Made by a program: the position numbers and the translations under genes. The notes under the pieces were generated by a model. That model made no database searches, was not told the DNA's origin, and saw nothing but the letters and a program-made list of their open reading frames with translations. This document shows positions 34,495 through 43,057 of a DNA stretch of 64,000 bases, one piece after another. Source of the stretch: Stenotrophomonas rhizophila (GTDB lineage: Bacteria > Pseudomonadota > Gammaproteobacteria > Xanthomonadales > Xanthomonadaceae). Within the stretch, counting starts at the first letter, position 1; each line of letters starts with the position of its first letter. Where the stretch lies: the NCBI RefSeq assembly GCF_007667275.1, contig NZ_VDQT01000001.1:620001-684000 (forward strand), in the 5' to 3' direction.

Positions 34495-36378
34495 TCAGGA
34501 ATCCAGCTCTTCCCACCGCTTGTACGCCGCATCCAGTTCAGCCTGCACCGCCCCCAGCTTCTGGGTATGCGCCGCCATGTCCGGCGCGCTGCGCTGGTAG
34601 AACGCGGGATCGTTCATCGCGGCGGTCAGGCCTTCGACATCCTTTTCCAGCGTTTCGATCTTCAACGGCAGCTGCTCCAGCTCACGCTGGTCCTTGAAGC
34701 TGAGCTTGCGCCTGGGTGTCGCCGGTGCCACCGAGGCTGCCGGCGCGGCAGCCGGCCTGGCCGCAGGCACCGGCGCCGCGGCCGTTGCCGCTTCCACCCG
34801 CGCCACGTGCCGCTGCCAGTCGCTGTAGCCACCGACGTACTCGCCGACCACGCCATCGCCTTCCATCACCATGGTGGAGGTGACCACGTTGTCCAGGAAG
34901 TCACGGTCATGGCTGACCAGCAGCAAGGTGCCGGTGTAGTCGCCGAGCAGCTCTTCAAGCAGCTCCAGCGTTTCCACGTCGAGGTCGTTGGTCGGTTCGT
35001 CCATCACCAGCAGGTTGGACGGCTGCGCGAACAGCTTGGCCAGCAGCAGGCGGTTGCGCTCGCCACCGGACAGGCGGGTGATTGGCGCACGCGCGCGCTC
35101 GGGGGTGAACAGGAAATCCTGCAGGTAGGCGTGCACGTGCTTGCGCTTGCCGTTGACCTCGAGGAAGTCGCGGCCTTCGGCCACGTTCTCGATCGCGGTC
35201 CAGTCCTCGCGAAGCACCGAACGGTACTGGTCGAAGTAGGCGATCTGCAGGTTGGTGCCGGCGCGCACTTCGCCGCTGTCCGGCGCCAGGTCGCCCAGCA
35301 GCAGCTTGAGCAGCGTGGTCTTGCCGCTGCCGTTGGGTCCGATCAGGCCGATGCGGTCGCCGCGCAGGATGGTGGTGCTGAAGTCCTTGACCATCACCCG
35401 CTCACCGAACGCGAACGAGATGTCCTTGACGTCGATGACCTTCTTGCCGGAGTTCTCCGCCTGCGACGCTTCCATGCGCACGTTGCCGCCAAGCTCGCGG
35501 CGCTGCGAGCGCTCGTTGCGCATCGCCTTGAGGCGGCGCACGCGTCCTTCGTCACGGGTACGCCGGGCCTTGATGCCCTGGCGGATCCAGACTTCCTCCT
35601 GCGCCAGCAGCTTGTCGAAGCGCGCGTTTTCCTGCGCCTGCGCGTTCAGTCGCTCCTCGCGGCGGCGCTCGTAGTTGGCCCAGTCGCCCGGCCAGCTGGT
35701 GACCTGGCCGCGGTCGATCTCGACGATGCGGGTCGCCAATGCGCGCAGGAAGCGACGGTCATGGGTGACGAACACGACGCTGCCGTTCCAGTTCTTCAGG
35801 AACATTTCCAGCCAGTCGATCGCTTCGATGTCCAGGTGGTTGGTCGGTTCGTCCAGCAGCAGCAGGTCCGGCGCCGAAACCAGGGCGCGGCCCAGCAGCA
35901 CCCGGCGCTTCATGCCGCCGGACAGGCGGGCGAACTCGGCATCGCCGTCCAGGTCGAGCTTGGTCAGGGTTTCGCTGACCCGCTGGTCCAGGCCCCAGCC
36001 GTTGGCGGCATCGATCTTGGCCTGCACCGCCGACAGCGCATCACCGTCGAACTCGTCGGCCACGCTGAGGTGGTGGAACTCGGCCAGCCACTGGCCGAGC
36101 TCGCCGAGGCCGTCGGCGACCACGTCGAACACGCTGCCGGCGGCGCCGTGCGGCACTTCCTGTTCCAGGCGGGTGATGCGCACCCCCTGCTGCACGCGCA
36201 CTTCTCCATCGTCGGGCTTGTGGTCGCCGGAGAGCAGCTTGAGCAGGGTCGATTTGCCAGCGCCGTTGCGGCCGATCAGGGCGATGCGCTCGCCCGGTTC
36301 GATCGACAGTTCGGCTTTTTCCAGCAACAGCGGGCCGCCGACGCTGAAGTCGACGTTTTGCAGAGTAATCAGAGGCAT
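34495..36378 (-). CDS. uup: ABC-F ATPase Uup
   Basis: This 627-residue soluble protein has two ABC cassettes (Walker A GRNGAGKST at about residue 37 and GPNGSGKT at about 344), LSGG signatures, and the ABC-F linker between them. It ends in a coiled-coil C-terminal domain (KIETLEKDVEGLTAAMND, about 560-580) specific to Uup. ABC-F proteins act on ribosomes; Uup also affects transposon excision and branched DNA intermediates in E. coli. The start MPLITLQNVDFSVGG lies 6 nt after a TACAAT box, which suggests a leaderless message. The open frame continues upstream, antisense to dbpA, and that extension is not real. Confidence 0.94.
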   Translation of the reverse strand: MPLITLQNVDFSVGGPLLLEKAELSIEPGERIALIGRNGAGKSTLLKLLSGDHKPDDGEVRVQQGVRITRLEQEVPHGAAGSVFDVVADGLGELGQWLAEFHHLSVADEFDGDALSAVQAKIDAANGWGLDQRVSETLTKLDLDGDAEFARLSGGMKRRVLLGRALVSAPDLLLLDEPTNHLDIEAIDWLEMFLKNWNGSVVFVTHDRRFLRALATRIVEIDRGQVTSWPGDWANYERRREERLNAQAQENARFDKLLAQEEVWIRQGIKARRTRDEGRVRRLKAMRNERSQRRELGGNVRMEASQAENSGKKVIDVKDISFAFGERVMVKDFSTTILRGDRIGLIGPNGSGKTTLLKLLLGDLAPDSGEVRAGTNLQIAYFDQYRSVLREDWTAIENVAEGRDFLEVNGKRKHVHAYLQDFLFTPERARAPITRLSGGERNRLLLAKLFAQPSNLLVMDEPTNDLDVETLELLEELLGDYTGTLLLVSHDRDFLDNVVTSTMVMEGDGVVGEYVGGYSDWQRHVARVEAATAAAPVPAARPAAAPAASVAPATPRRKLSFKDQRELEQLPLKIETLEKDVEGLTAAMNDPAFYQRSAPDMAAHTQKLGAVQAELDAAYKRWEELDS

Positions 36379-36384
36379 CCCGCC

Positions 36385-36390
36385 ATTGTA
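36385..36390 (-). promoter_or_regulatory. -10 box of a probable leaderless promoter for uup
   Basis: TACAAT on the minus strand is followed by 6 nt and then the uup ATG, so initiation should fall at the start codon. The -35 is not recognisable. Confidence 0.5.
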
Positions 36391-36433
36391 CGGGCTGGCG
36401 GTGCGCGGCGTCGCCCGCGGCAGCCCGAACGGG

Positions 36434-36439
36434 TAGAAT
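36434..36439 (+). promoter_or_regulatory. -10 box of a probable leaderless promoter for dbpA
   Basis: TAGAAT is followed by 5 nt and then the dbpA ATG. It is divergent from the uup box 43 bp away. The -35 is weak. Confidence 0.5.
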
Positions 36440-36444
36440 GTGGC

Positions 36445-37821
36445 ATGAACGAATTCTCCGAACTGCCCCTGTCGGCCTCGCTGGCGGCGGGCATCGACGC
36501 GCTGGGCTATACCCAGATGACCCCCGTGCAGGCGCAGGCGCTGCCGGCGATCCTGGCGCGCCGCGACCTGATCGCCCAGGCCCCGACCGGCAGCGGCAAG
36601 ACCGCCGCCTTCGGCCTGGGGCTGCTGCAGGCGCTGGACCCGGCGGTCATCCGCGCCCAGGCGCTGGTGCTGTGCCCGACCCGCGAACTGGCCGACCAGG
36701 TCGGCAAGCAGATCCGCAAGCTCGCCACCGGCATCCCCAACCTGAAGCTGGTGGTGCTGACCGGCGGCATGCCGCTGGGCCCGCAGCTGGCCTCGCTGGA
36801 AGCGCATGACCCGCATGTCGTGGTCGGAACCCCCGGCCGCATCCAGGAACTGGGCCGCAAGCGCGCGCTGAAACTGGGCGGGGTGACCACGCTGGTGCTG
36901 GACGAAGCCGACCGCATGCTCGACATGGGCTTCGAAGAGCCCATCCGCGAGATCGCTGGACGCACCAGCAAGGACCGGCAGACCCTGCTGTTCTCTGCCA
37001 CCTACCCCGATGAAATCCGCGAGATCGCGCGGGTGCTGCTGCGCGATCCGGTGGAAGTGACCGTGGAAGGCGCCGACCATGCGCCCGCGATCCGCCACCT
37101 GTTCTGCGAGGTGGACCTGGCCAGCAAGCAGAAGGCGCTGGCCGGGCTGCTGCTGAAGTACAACCCCGAATCGACCGTGGTGTTCTGCAACACCCGCCGC
37201 GATGTCGACGACGTAGCGGTGTCGCTGCAGGAGTTCGGTTTCTCCGCGCTGCCGCTGCACGGCGAGATGGAACAGCGCGACCGCGACGAAGTGCTGGTGC
37301 GCTTCGCCAACCGCAGCTGCAACGTGCTGGTGGCCAGCGACGTGGCCGCGCGCGGGCTGGACGTGCAGGACCTGGCGGCGGTGATCAACTACGAGCTGCC
37401 CACTGATATCGAAACCTACGAGCACCGGGTGGGCCGGACCGGCCGTGCCGGCGCGACCGGGCTGGCCATCAGCCTGGTGACCGGCCGCGAACGCAACCGC
37501 GCCGACGCGCTGGAAGCGGCGCAGGGCAAGCCGCTGGACTGGCAGAAAACCCCGCTGGCCACCGCCCGCCCGGCGGTGCTGCCGCAGGCGGCGATGGAAA
37601 CGCTGCGCATCGATGGCGGCAAGACCGACAAACTGCGCCCGGGCGACATCCTCGGCGCGCTCACCGGCGAGGCCGGGTTGTCGGCGAAGGCGATCGGCAA
37701 GATCGACATCTATGCCACGCGTTCGTACGTGGCGATTGCCCGCGAGCATGCCGGCAAGGCGATCGCGCGCCTGGAAGCCGGCAAGATCAAGGGCCGGCGG
37801 TTCCGCGTACGCAAGATGTAA
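36445..37821 (+). CDS. dbpA: ATP-dependent RNA helicase DbpA
   Basis: This 458-residue DEAD-box helicase has its motifs in order: Q-motif (MTPVQAQALP), I (APTGSGKT), Ia (PTRELADQ), II (DEAD), III (SAT), and VI (HRVGRTGRAG). The C-terminal RNA-binding domain (LRIDGGKTDKLRPGDILGAL ... IDIYATRSYVAI) is the DbpA-specific domain that recognises hairpin 92 of 23S rRNA. It helps 50S assembly. It is divergent from uup with only 66 bp between, and both appear leaderless. Confidence 0.96.
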   Translation: MNEFSELPLSASLAAGIDALGYTQMTPVQAQALPAILARRDLIAQAPTGSGKTAAFGLGLLQALDPAVIRAQALVLCPTRELADQVGKQIRKLATGIPNLKLVVLTGGMPLGPQLASLEAHDPHVVVGTPGRIQELGRKRALKLGGVTTLVLDEADRMLDMGFEEPIREIAGRTSKDRQTLLFSATYPDEIREIARVLLRDPVEVTVEGADHAPAIRHLFCEVDLASKQKALAGLLLKYNPESTVVFCNTRRDVDDVAVSLQEFGFSALPLHGEMEQRDRDEVLVRFANRSCNVLVASDVAARGLDVQDLAAVINYELPTDIETYEHRVGRTGRAGATGLAISLVTGRERNRADALEAAQGKPLDWQKTPLATARPAVLPQAAMETLRIDGGKTDKLRPGDILGALTGEAGLSAKAIGKIDIYATRSYVAIAREHAGKAIARLEAGKIKGRRFRVRKM

Positions 37822-37840
37822 GCGAACGCGCCAAGCACGC

Positions 37841-37863
37841 GTAGGGACACGCCATGCGTGTCC
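37841..37863 (+). repeat. SMAG palindrome
   Basis: GTAG followed by GGACACGC-CAT-GCGTGTCC. It occupies the 50-bp gap between convergent dbpA and apt and may serve as a shared 3' end structure. Confidence 0.8.
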
Positions 37864-37871
37864 TCGGGATA

Positions 37872-38417
37872 TCAATACACCAGGTTGGCCAGCAGCGGCA
37901 CGTCGCGGGTCCAGCGCTCACGGCCGCCCAGGCCGGCCAGCTCGACCAGCACGGCGGCGCCGACCACGTCGACCTGCAGCTGCCGCGCCAGCGACAGCGC
38001 CGCCAGCAGCGTGCCGCCGGTGGCCAGCACGTCGTCCACCACCAGCACGCGTGCACCGGCCGGCAACGCGTCGGCATGCACTTCGATGCTGTCGGTGCGG
38101 TATTCCAGCGTGTACTCCTGCTTCAAGGTGCGCCCCGGCAGCTTGCCCGGCTTGCGCACCGGCACGAACCCCACGCCCAGCACCCGTGCCATCGCCGCGC
38201 CGAGGATGAAGCCGCGCGACTCGATGCCCATCACCGCATCCAGGCGCGCATCGCGCCACGGCGCCACCATCGCGTCGATCGCCGCCGCGAAATCCGCGCC
38301 GTCGGCCAGCAGCGGCATGATGTCCTTGAACAGGATGCCGGGCTTGGGGAAATCGGAGACGTCGCGCAGGCGGCCGGCCCAGGTCGGGACGGGAGTCGAA
38401 GAATCGGTCATGGTCAT
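37872..38417 (-). CDS. apt: Adenine phosphoribosyltransferase
   Basis: This 181-residue purine-salvage enzyme makes AMP from adenine and PRPP. The PRPP-binding motif [14 protein letters not shown] is at about residues 125-138, and [12 protein letters not shown] at about 62-73. The N-terminus [20 protein letters not shown] is typical. Two Met codons (38417 and 38411) are possible starts, and neither has a clear Shine-Dalgarno sequence. Confidence 0.95.
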   Translation of the reverse strand: MTMTDSSTPVPTWAGRLRDVSDFPKPGILFKDIMPLLADGADFAAAIDAMVAPWRDARLDAVMGIESRGFILGAAMARVLGVGFVPVRKPGKLPGRTLKQEYTLEYRTDSIEVHADALPAGARVLVVDDVLATGGTLLAALSLARQLQVDVVGAAVLVELAGLGGRERWTRDVPLLANLVY

Positions 38418-38505
38418 GCAGCAACAAAGGGTGGCATAGGGTAACCCGACCGGCCCGGATCACCGTGCAGGCGGCTTTGCCGGGTCGGGCCGAAGCCCTC
38501 CGGAC

Positions 38506-40074
38506 TCAGGAACTGCAGGACAGCATCGAGCAGCCGGCCTTGTCGCGCGCCCACTCCGGCCGCTTGCCGGCGTAGTGATCGCGCCCGGGCTGGACCTCGT
38601 AGGGACGGCGCAATACGTCCTGCAACGCATGCACGCCGCTGAGGTCGCCCTGCTCGGCCAGCTCGATCGCCTCCTGCGCCAACCAGTTGCGCAGCACGTA
38701 CACCGGATTGGCCGCGCCCATGCGCTGCCGGCGCTGCGCGGGATCCAGGCGGTCGGACTGCAGGCGCTGCGCATACCCCTGCAGCCAGCCCTGCAGCGCC
38801 GGCAACACGCCGGCGCGGCGGTCGGCGCTGTAGAACGCCTCCTCCAGCACCGCCACGTCCGGCGCCTGCGGATCGAAATCGATCAGGCCGCGGAACGCCA
38901 GGGTCATGTCCATCTCGCCGTCGTGCAGGATCTGCAGCCAGTCGGCCATCAAGGCCAGGTCGTCGGCGTCGCGGCACGCGTCCAGGCCCAGCTTGGCCGC
39001 GGTATCGTCGCGCTCGCATCGCGCATGCACGGCCTGGAACCGTGCCAGCCCGGCATGCAGCGGCGCCACGTCATCGAACAGCGGCGACAGCGCCTGGGCC
39101 AGCCGGGTCAGGTTCCAGTACGCCACCTGGGGCTGCGTGCCGAACCGGTAACGCCGGCCCTGCGCATCAGTGGTGTTCGGAGTCCAGTCCGGATCGTAGT
39201 CATCCACCCAGCCATACGGGCCGTAGTCGATGGTGAGCCCGAGGATGGACAGGTTGTCGGTGTTCATCACGCCATGCACGAAACCCACCCGCATCCAGTG
39301 CGCGACCAGCACGGCGGTGCGCTCGCAGACCTGCGCGAACCATTGCGCATGGCGTTCGGCACCGGCGTCGGCCAGTTCGGGGAAATCGCGCGCGATGCAG
39401 AAGTCGACCAGCTGTCGAAGCAGCGCGCTGTCGCCGCGCGATGCGGGCAGTTCGAAGCTGCCAAAGCGCAGGAACGAGGGCGCCACCCGGCACACCACGG
39501 CGCCCGGTTCCGCAGCAGGATGACCGTCGTAGAACATGTCGCGCACGACGCTCTCGCCGGTCCCCACCAGGGAAAGCGCGCGCGTGGTCGGCACGCCCAG
39601 GTGATGCATGGCTTCGCTGCAGAGGAATTCACGGATCGACGAGCGCAGCACGGCGCGGCCGTCTGCCCCGCGCGAGTACGGCGTCCGCCCTGCCCCCTTC
39701 AGCTGCAGCTCCCAGCGCAGGCCATCCGGCGCCAGCAGTTCGCCGAGCGAAATGGCGCGGCCGTCGCCGAGCTGCCCCGCCCAGTGGCCGAACTGGTGGC
39801 CACCGTAGTTGGCGGCCCAGGGCTGCATGCCTTCATAGAGGGCGTTGCCCCCGAACACACGCGCAAAATCCGCACTCTCCAGCAGGTCCGGCCCCCATCC
39901 CAGCTGCGCCGCCAGCTCGGGCGAATACGCCAGCAGCGTAGGCGCGGCGACCGGCGTGGGCACCACCGCCGACCAGACAGCCCCGCGCACGTCACGCACG
40001 CGGGGGCCGGTCTCCTCGTCGCCGGGAAGATCCTGGATGAAACGGTTGTCGAAGCGCAGCGGTTCGGTGTTCAT
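38506..40074 (-). CDS. selO: Protein adenylyltransferase SelO (YdiU)
   Basis: This 522-residue SelO pseudokinase transfers AMP from ATP to Ser/Thr/Tyr of target proteins, with a role in redox stress. Signatures include [34 protein letters not shown], the kinase-like [20 protein letters not shown], and [20 protein letters not shown] with the metal-binding Asn/Asp. The C-terminus ends in CSMLSCSS, the place where many homologues carry selenocysteine; here it is plain Cys. The start [12 protein letters not shown] is chosen over an upstream extension. It follows a GST gene 37 bp upstream. Confidence 0.95.
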   Translation of the reverse strand: MNTEPLRFDNRFIQDLPGDEETGPRVRDVRGAVWSAVVPTPVAAPTLLAYSPELAAQLGWGPDLLESADFARVFGGNALYEGMQPWAANYGGHQFGHWAGQLGDGRAISLGELLAPDGLRWELQLKGAGRTPYSRGADGRAVLRSSIREFLCSEAMHHLGVPTTRALSLVGTGESVVRDMFYDGHPAAEPGAVVCRVAPSFLRFGSFELPASRGDSALLRQLVDFCIARDFPELADAGAERHAQWFAQVCERTAVLVAHWMRVGFVHGVMNTDNLSILGLTIDYGPYGWVDDYDPDWTPNTTDAQGRRYRFGTQPQVAYWNLTRLAQALSPLFDDVAPLHAGLARFQAVHARCERDDTAAKLGLDACRDADDLALMADWLQILHDGEMDMTLAFRGLIDFDPQAPDVAVLEEAFYSADRRAGVLPALQGWLQGYAQRLQSDRLDPAQRRQRMGAANPVYVLRNWLAQEAIELAEQGDLSGVHALQDVLRRPYEVQPGRDHYAGKRPEWARDKAGCSMLSCSS

Positions 40075-40111
40075 CCCCCAAAGGTGGGGGCAGCGGGCCG
40101 CGCCCGCAAGC

Positions 40112-40804
40112 TCACGCCGCGCCTGCCCCCAGGTCCAGCGGGCCGCCGCGTTCGACCGCGCGCTGGTAGGCCGGGCGCTGCTCGATGCGGGCCAGGAACG
40201 CCTGCAGCTTCGGGTAGCGTTCCATGCTGCCGGCACGGGATGCGGCGGCCTGGATCGGGAAGCTCATCTGGATGTCGGCGGCGGTGAAGCGCTCGCCCGC
40301 GAACCACGGGGCCGCGCCCAGTTCGCGCTCCATCCAGTCAAGGTGCAGCTTCAACTGCGGGCCAACGAAGGTCTTCATCACCTTGTCGGCAATACCGCGG
40401 GCGATCGGTTTGGCGAAAAACGGCATCGGCGCCTTGCGCACCCGCGCGAACACCAGGCTCATCAGCAGCGGCGGCATCGCCGAGCCTTCGGCGTAGTGCA
40501 TCCAGTAACGGTAGCGCACGCGCTCGGCGGCCTGGGCAGGCATGGGTTCGGGGGACAGCACGCGCCCGCTGTCGTAGCGGTCGGCCAGGTATTCCAGGAT
40601 CGCGCCGGACTCGGCCAGGACCAGGGCATCGTCCTGCAGCACAGGCGACTTGCCCAGCGGATGGATGTCGCGCAGCGCCTGTGGGGCCAGCCAGGTGGTG
40701 GCGTCGCGCTGGTAGTTGACCAGCTGGTACGGCAGGTTGAGCTCTTCAAGCATCCACAGCACGCGTTGCGAACGCGAGTGGTCCAGATGGTGCACCTTGA
40801 TCAT
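40112..40804 (-). CDS. Glutathione S-transferase family protein
   Basis: This 230-residue protein has an N-terminal thioredoxin-like domain ([40 protein letters not shown]) and an all-helical C-terminal domain. The Ser in HSRSQR is in the usual catalytic region for glutathione activation. SPVLQDD and ESGAI match the glutathione-binding cis-Pro and Glu-Ser. The substrate is unknown. It lies upstream of selO on the same strand, and the two are a possible redox-stress pair. Confidence 0.9.
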   Translation of the reverse strand: MIKVHHLDHSRSQRVLWMLEELNLPYQLVNYQRDATTWLAPQALRDIHPLGKSPVLQDDALVLAESGAILEYLADRYDSGRVLSPEPMPAQAAERVRYRYWMHYAEGSAMPPLLMSLVFARVRKAPMPFFAKPIARGIADKVMKTFVGPQLKLHLDWMERELGAAPWFAGERFTAADIQMSFPIQAAASRAGSMERYPKLQAFLARIEQRPAYQRAVERGGPLDLGAGAA

Positions 40805-40863
40805 CGAACGGTCCGCTCAGGCAAAGCGCCATGCTACCCGGCGTGGCGTATGCAGCGCGCAAT

Positions 40864-40895
40864 AAAAAACGCCGGAAGCTTTCGCTTCCGGCGTT
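40864..40895 (-). terminator. Intrinsic terminator of the cold-shock gene
   Basis: On the minus strand AACGCCGGAAGC-GAAA-GCTTCCGGCGTT is followed by a T-rich tail. A second small hairpin (40900-40915, GCAACC-GTAA-GGTTGC on minus) lies between the stop codon and the terminator. Confidence 0.9.
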
Positions 40896-40923
40896 TTCGG
40901 CAACCTTACGGTTGCAGGGGCAA

Positions 40924-41133
40924 TTAAGCCGCCTGCACCTGGTCAGCCTGCATGCCCTTCTGGCCCTGCACGGCGACGAAGGTGACCTTCTGGCCTTCCT
41001 GCAGCGACTTGAAGCCGGTGCCCTGGATGGCGCGGAAGTGCACGAACAGGTCCGGGCCGCTTTCCGGGGTGATGAAGCCGAAGCCCTTGGCGTCGTTGAA
41101 CCACTTGACAGTGCCGGTCTGACGATCAGACAT
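40924..41133 (-). CDS. Cold-shock protein (CspA family)
   Basis: This 69-residue single cold-shock domain carries RNP-1 (KGFGFITP) and RNP-2 (DLFVHFRAI), and begins [10 protein letters not shown]. Such proteins bind single-stranded RNA or DNA and melt RNA structure in the cold or during growth. A good ribosome-binding site (AGGAG) precedes the ATG. A long leader is likely, as in other csp mRNAs, and a strong terminator follows the gene. Confidence 0.95.
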   Translation of the reverse strand: MSDRQTGTVKWFNDAKGFGFITPESGPDLFVHFRAIQGTGFKSLQEGQKVTFVAVQGQKGMQADQVQAA

Positions 41134-41486
41134 ATACAAACTCCTGGAACATAAGTTGAAAATAATCGCGGCCGCCGGAGATCGGGGCCGAGACTGAGTT
41201 GCAGGCGTTGGTAAAGCGGATCGATGAGCGGATCGTGAGATCAACTGCACCAGGCCACGATTCACGGTGACCCTAGCAAACACAGTGTGGGGGACGATAC
41301 TCGCCTTTTACCGAAAAAGCGATAGCCACGTGATTCAGCCATCTCCCCCGTCCCGCCTGACAGGACAAGGGATTGGGGAATCGTACACGAATTGGATGCC
41401 CCTATTCATGTATTTCCAGACTTAATTTCAGCAAAACGGGGAGCGAGAGGACCCTAAAGAATGCTGGACGCGGGCGTGTTCCGGCC
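41134..41486 (-). other. Upstream region and probable long 5' leader of the cold-shock gene, no coding gene
   Basis: This 350-bp stretch upstream of the csp ATG has no credible reading frame. It includes an AT-richer segment (41130-41165, around the AGGAG) and GC-rich leader sequence to about 41270. I could not fix a promoter. A cold-responsive leader is expected from family knowledge, not shown by sequence. Confidence 0.35.
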
Positions 41487-41558
41487 GTAGAGCCACGCCT
41501 TGCGTGGCTGCCCTTGGGGCCAGGTTCCCCCGCGCAGCCACGCAGGGCGTGGCTCTAC
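41487..41558. repeat. Inverted pair of SMAG palindromes overlapping a stop codon
   Basis: 41487-41509 (forward, GTAG) and 41536-41558 (reverse, CTAC) have nearly the same 8-bp stems (AGCCACGC / GCGTGGCT). They are 26 bp apart and could pair as one long hairpin. The reverse element runs into the pseudouridine synthase gene, and its GTAG supplies the TAG stop. Confidence 0.85.
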
Positions 41559-42451
41559 GCTGCCTGGTCGAGGGTCTGTTGGCTGGTGAATCGCCGGGGG
41601 TGGCCGGTCAGGGGGTCTTTGAACGCCAGCGCCTGCGCCAGCAGCTGCAGGGGCTGTTCCGGCGCTCCTGCCGCCGGCGGCCGCAACTGCGGGTACAGGT
41701 CATCGCCGCGGATCGGGGCGCCCAGCGCGGCCATGTGCAACCGCAGCTGGTGTTTGCGGCCGGTTTCCGGGTGCAACCGGTAACGCCACTCCGGCCCGTT
41801 GGCGTCGATCACCTCGATCCGGGTCCGGGCGTTGGGGGCGCCCGGTGCCTCCGCCATCCGGAAGAACGGCTCCCCGGGCACCAGCTGGCTGTGCCGCTCC
41901 AGCGGAAAGGCCAACCCGGGCAAGGCCGGGGCCAGCGCTTCATAGGTCTTGTCGATGCGCCGCTCACGAAACAGCCGCTGGTAGGCGTCGCGTGTCTCCG
42001 CACGCGTCGAGAACAGCACCAGGCCTGCCGTCAGGCGGTCCAGCCGGTGCAGCGGCACCAGTGCCGGGTTGCCGGTGCGGGCCACCAGGCGCGCCAACAG
42101 GGTCTGCCTTACGTATCCCCCGGCCGGCGTCACCGGCAGGAAATGCGGCTTGTCGGCCACCAGCAGGTGGTCGTCGAGGTGCAGGATCGCCTCGCGGGCG
42201 GGAATATCCGCTTCGTCGGCCACCTCACGGAAGTACTGGATCTCGCTGCCCACCCGCCACGGCGCGTCGGCCGCCAGCGCCCTGCCCTGCCCGTCCAGCA
42301 CACGCCCGCGCGCGAAGCGGTCCTGCCACTGGGCGCGGTCGACCTGCGGAAACCGCGCGCACAGCCCGTCCAGCAGGCACGTCCACGGACCGGGAGCGAG
42401 CTGCAGGCGACTGGCGGCAACGTGGCCGTGGATTGGATCGGACGGGTGCAT
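41555..42451 (-). CDS. RluA-family pseudouridine synthase
   Basis: This 298-residue RNA pseudouridine synthase has its catalytic Asp in HRLDRLTAGLVLF (about residue 145), with PVTPAGGYVRQTLL before it and a GRKHQLRLHMAALG segment near the C-terminus. An N-terminal S4-like part is not obvious. The target (rRNA or tRNA site) cannot be assigned. The start ATG at 42451 lies 9 nt after a GATAAT box. The stop codon is within a SMAG element, so the last codons may have been shaped by the repeat insertion. Confidence 0.88.
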   Translation of the reverse strand: MHPSDPIHGHVAASRLQLAPGPWTCLLDGLCARFPQVDRAQWQDRFARGRVLDGQGRALAADAPWRVGSEIQYFREVADEADIPAREAILHLDDHLLVADKPHFLPVTPAGGYVRQTLLARLVARTGNPALVPLHRLDRLTAGLVLFSTRAETRDAYQRLFRERRIDKTYEALAPALPGLAFPLERHSQLVPGEPFFRMAEAPGAPNARTRIEVIDANGPEWRYRLHPETGRKHQLRLHMAALGAPIRGDDLYPQLRPPAAGAPEQPLQLLAQALAFKDPLTGHPRRFTSQQTLDQAA

Positions 42452-42460
42452 GGCCCACGC

Positions 42461-42468
42461 ATTATCAT
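42461..42468. promoter_or_regulatory. Overlapping divergent -10 boxes (pseudouridine synthase and yaeQ)
   Basis: ATTATCAT holds GATAAT on minus (42466-42461), 9 nt before the synthase ATG, and TATCAT on plus (42463-42468), 25 nt before the yaeQ ATG. The two promoters would share DNA and could not be occupied together. Confidence 0.4.
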
Positions 42469-42493
42469 GGCGCTCTTTGTTTACGGTACCCCC

Positions 42494-43048
42494 ATGGCCC
42501 TCACCGCCACCATCCGCAAGGCCGAGCTGCAGATCAGCGACATGGACCGCGGTTACTACGCCAGCCACAGCCTGACCCTGGCCCAGCACCCTTCCGAGAC
42601 CGACGAACGCCTGATGGTGCGGCTGCTGGCGTTCGCGCTGAACGCGGACGACCGGCTCGAATTCGGCCGGGGCCTGAGCGTGGATGACGAGCCGGACCTC
42701 TGGCGCCGGGACTACACCGGCGACATCGAGCTGTGGATCGAGCTGGGCCAACCCGATGAGTCGCGCCTGCGCAAGGCCAGCGGGCGCGCCCGCGCGGTGC
42801 AGCTGGTGATGTATGGCAGCAGCCACCTCACCGACACCTGGTGGAAGCGCAATGGTGCCGCTTTGAACAAGCTGTCGCTGCTCGAGGTCATGGACCTGCC
42901 GGGCGAGTTCGTCACCGAATGGGGCTCGAAGATCGAGCGCACGATGAACTGGAGCGTGCTTATCCAGGATGGCGAGGTCCAGCTGATGTCCGACACGGCG
43001 CACCTGACCGTCACTCCGACCTGGCGCAAGCGCAAGCCGCAGGCCTGA
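42494..43048 (+). CDS. yaeQ: YaeQ-family protein
   Basis: This 184-residue protein matches the YaeQ/RfaH-suppressor family in length and in motifs (MALTATIRKAELQISDMDRG, EFGRGLSVDDEPDLW, GDIELWIELGQPDESRL). YaeQ has a nuclease-like fold related to PD-(D/E)XK enzymes, and its job is not settled. The start MALTATIRK matches E. coli YaeQ; an earlier ATG at 42467 lies within the promoter region. yhiN follows 9 bp later. Confidence 0.92.
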   Translation: MALTATIRKAELQISDMDRGYYASHSLTLAQHPSETDERLMVRLLAFALNADDRLEFGRGLSVDDEPDLWRRDYTGDIELWIELGQPDESRLRKASGRARAVQLVMYGSSHLTDTWWKRNGAALNKLSLLEVMDLPGEFVTEWGSKIERTMNWSVLIQDGEVQLMSDTAHLTVTPTWRKRKPQA

Positions 43049-43057
43049 GCCCGGGCG

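Noticed and set aside
36379..37875. Upstream continuation of the uup reading frame (about 500 codons)
   Set aside because: It is the antisense of dbpA. The Uup protein starts at MPLITLQNVDF, right after a -10 box.
41134..41486. A defined cold-shock thermosensor leader
   Set aside because: Family knowledge predicts a regulatory leader, but I could not draw a specific supported structure or promoter from the sequence.
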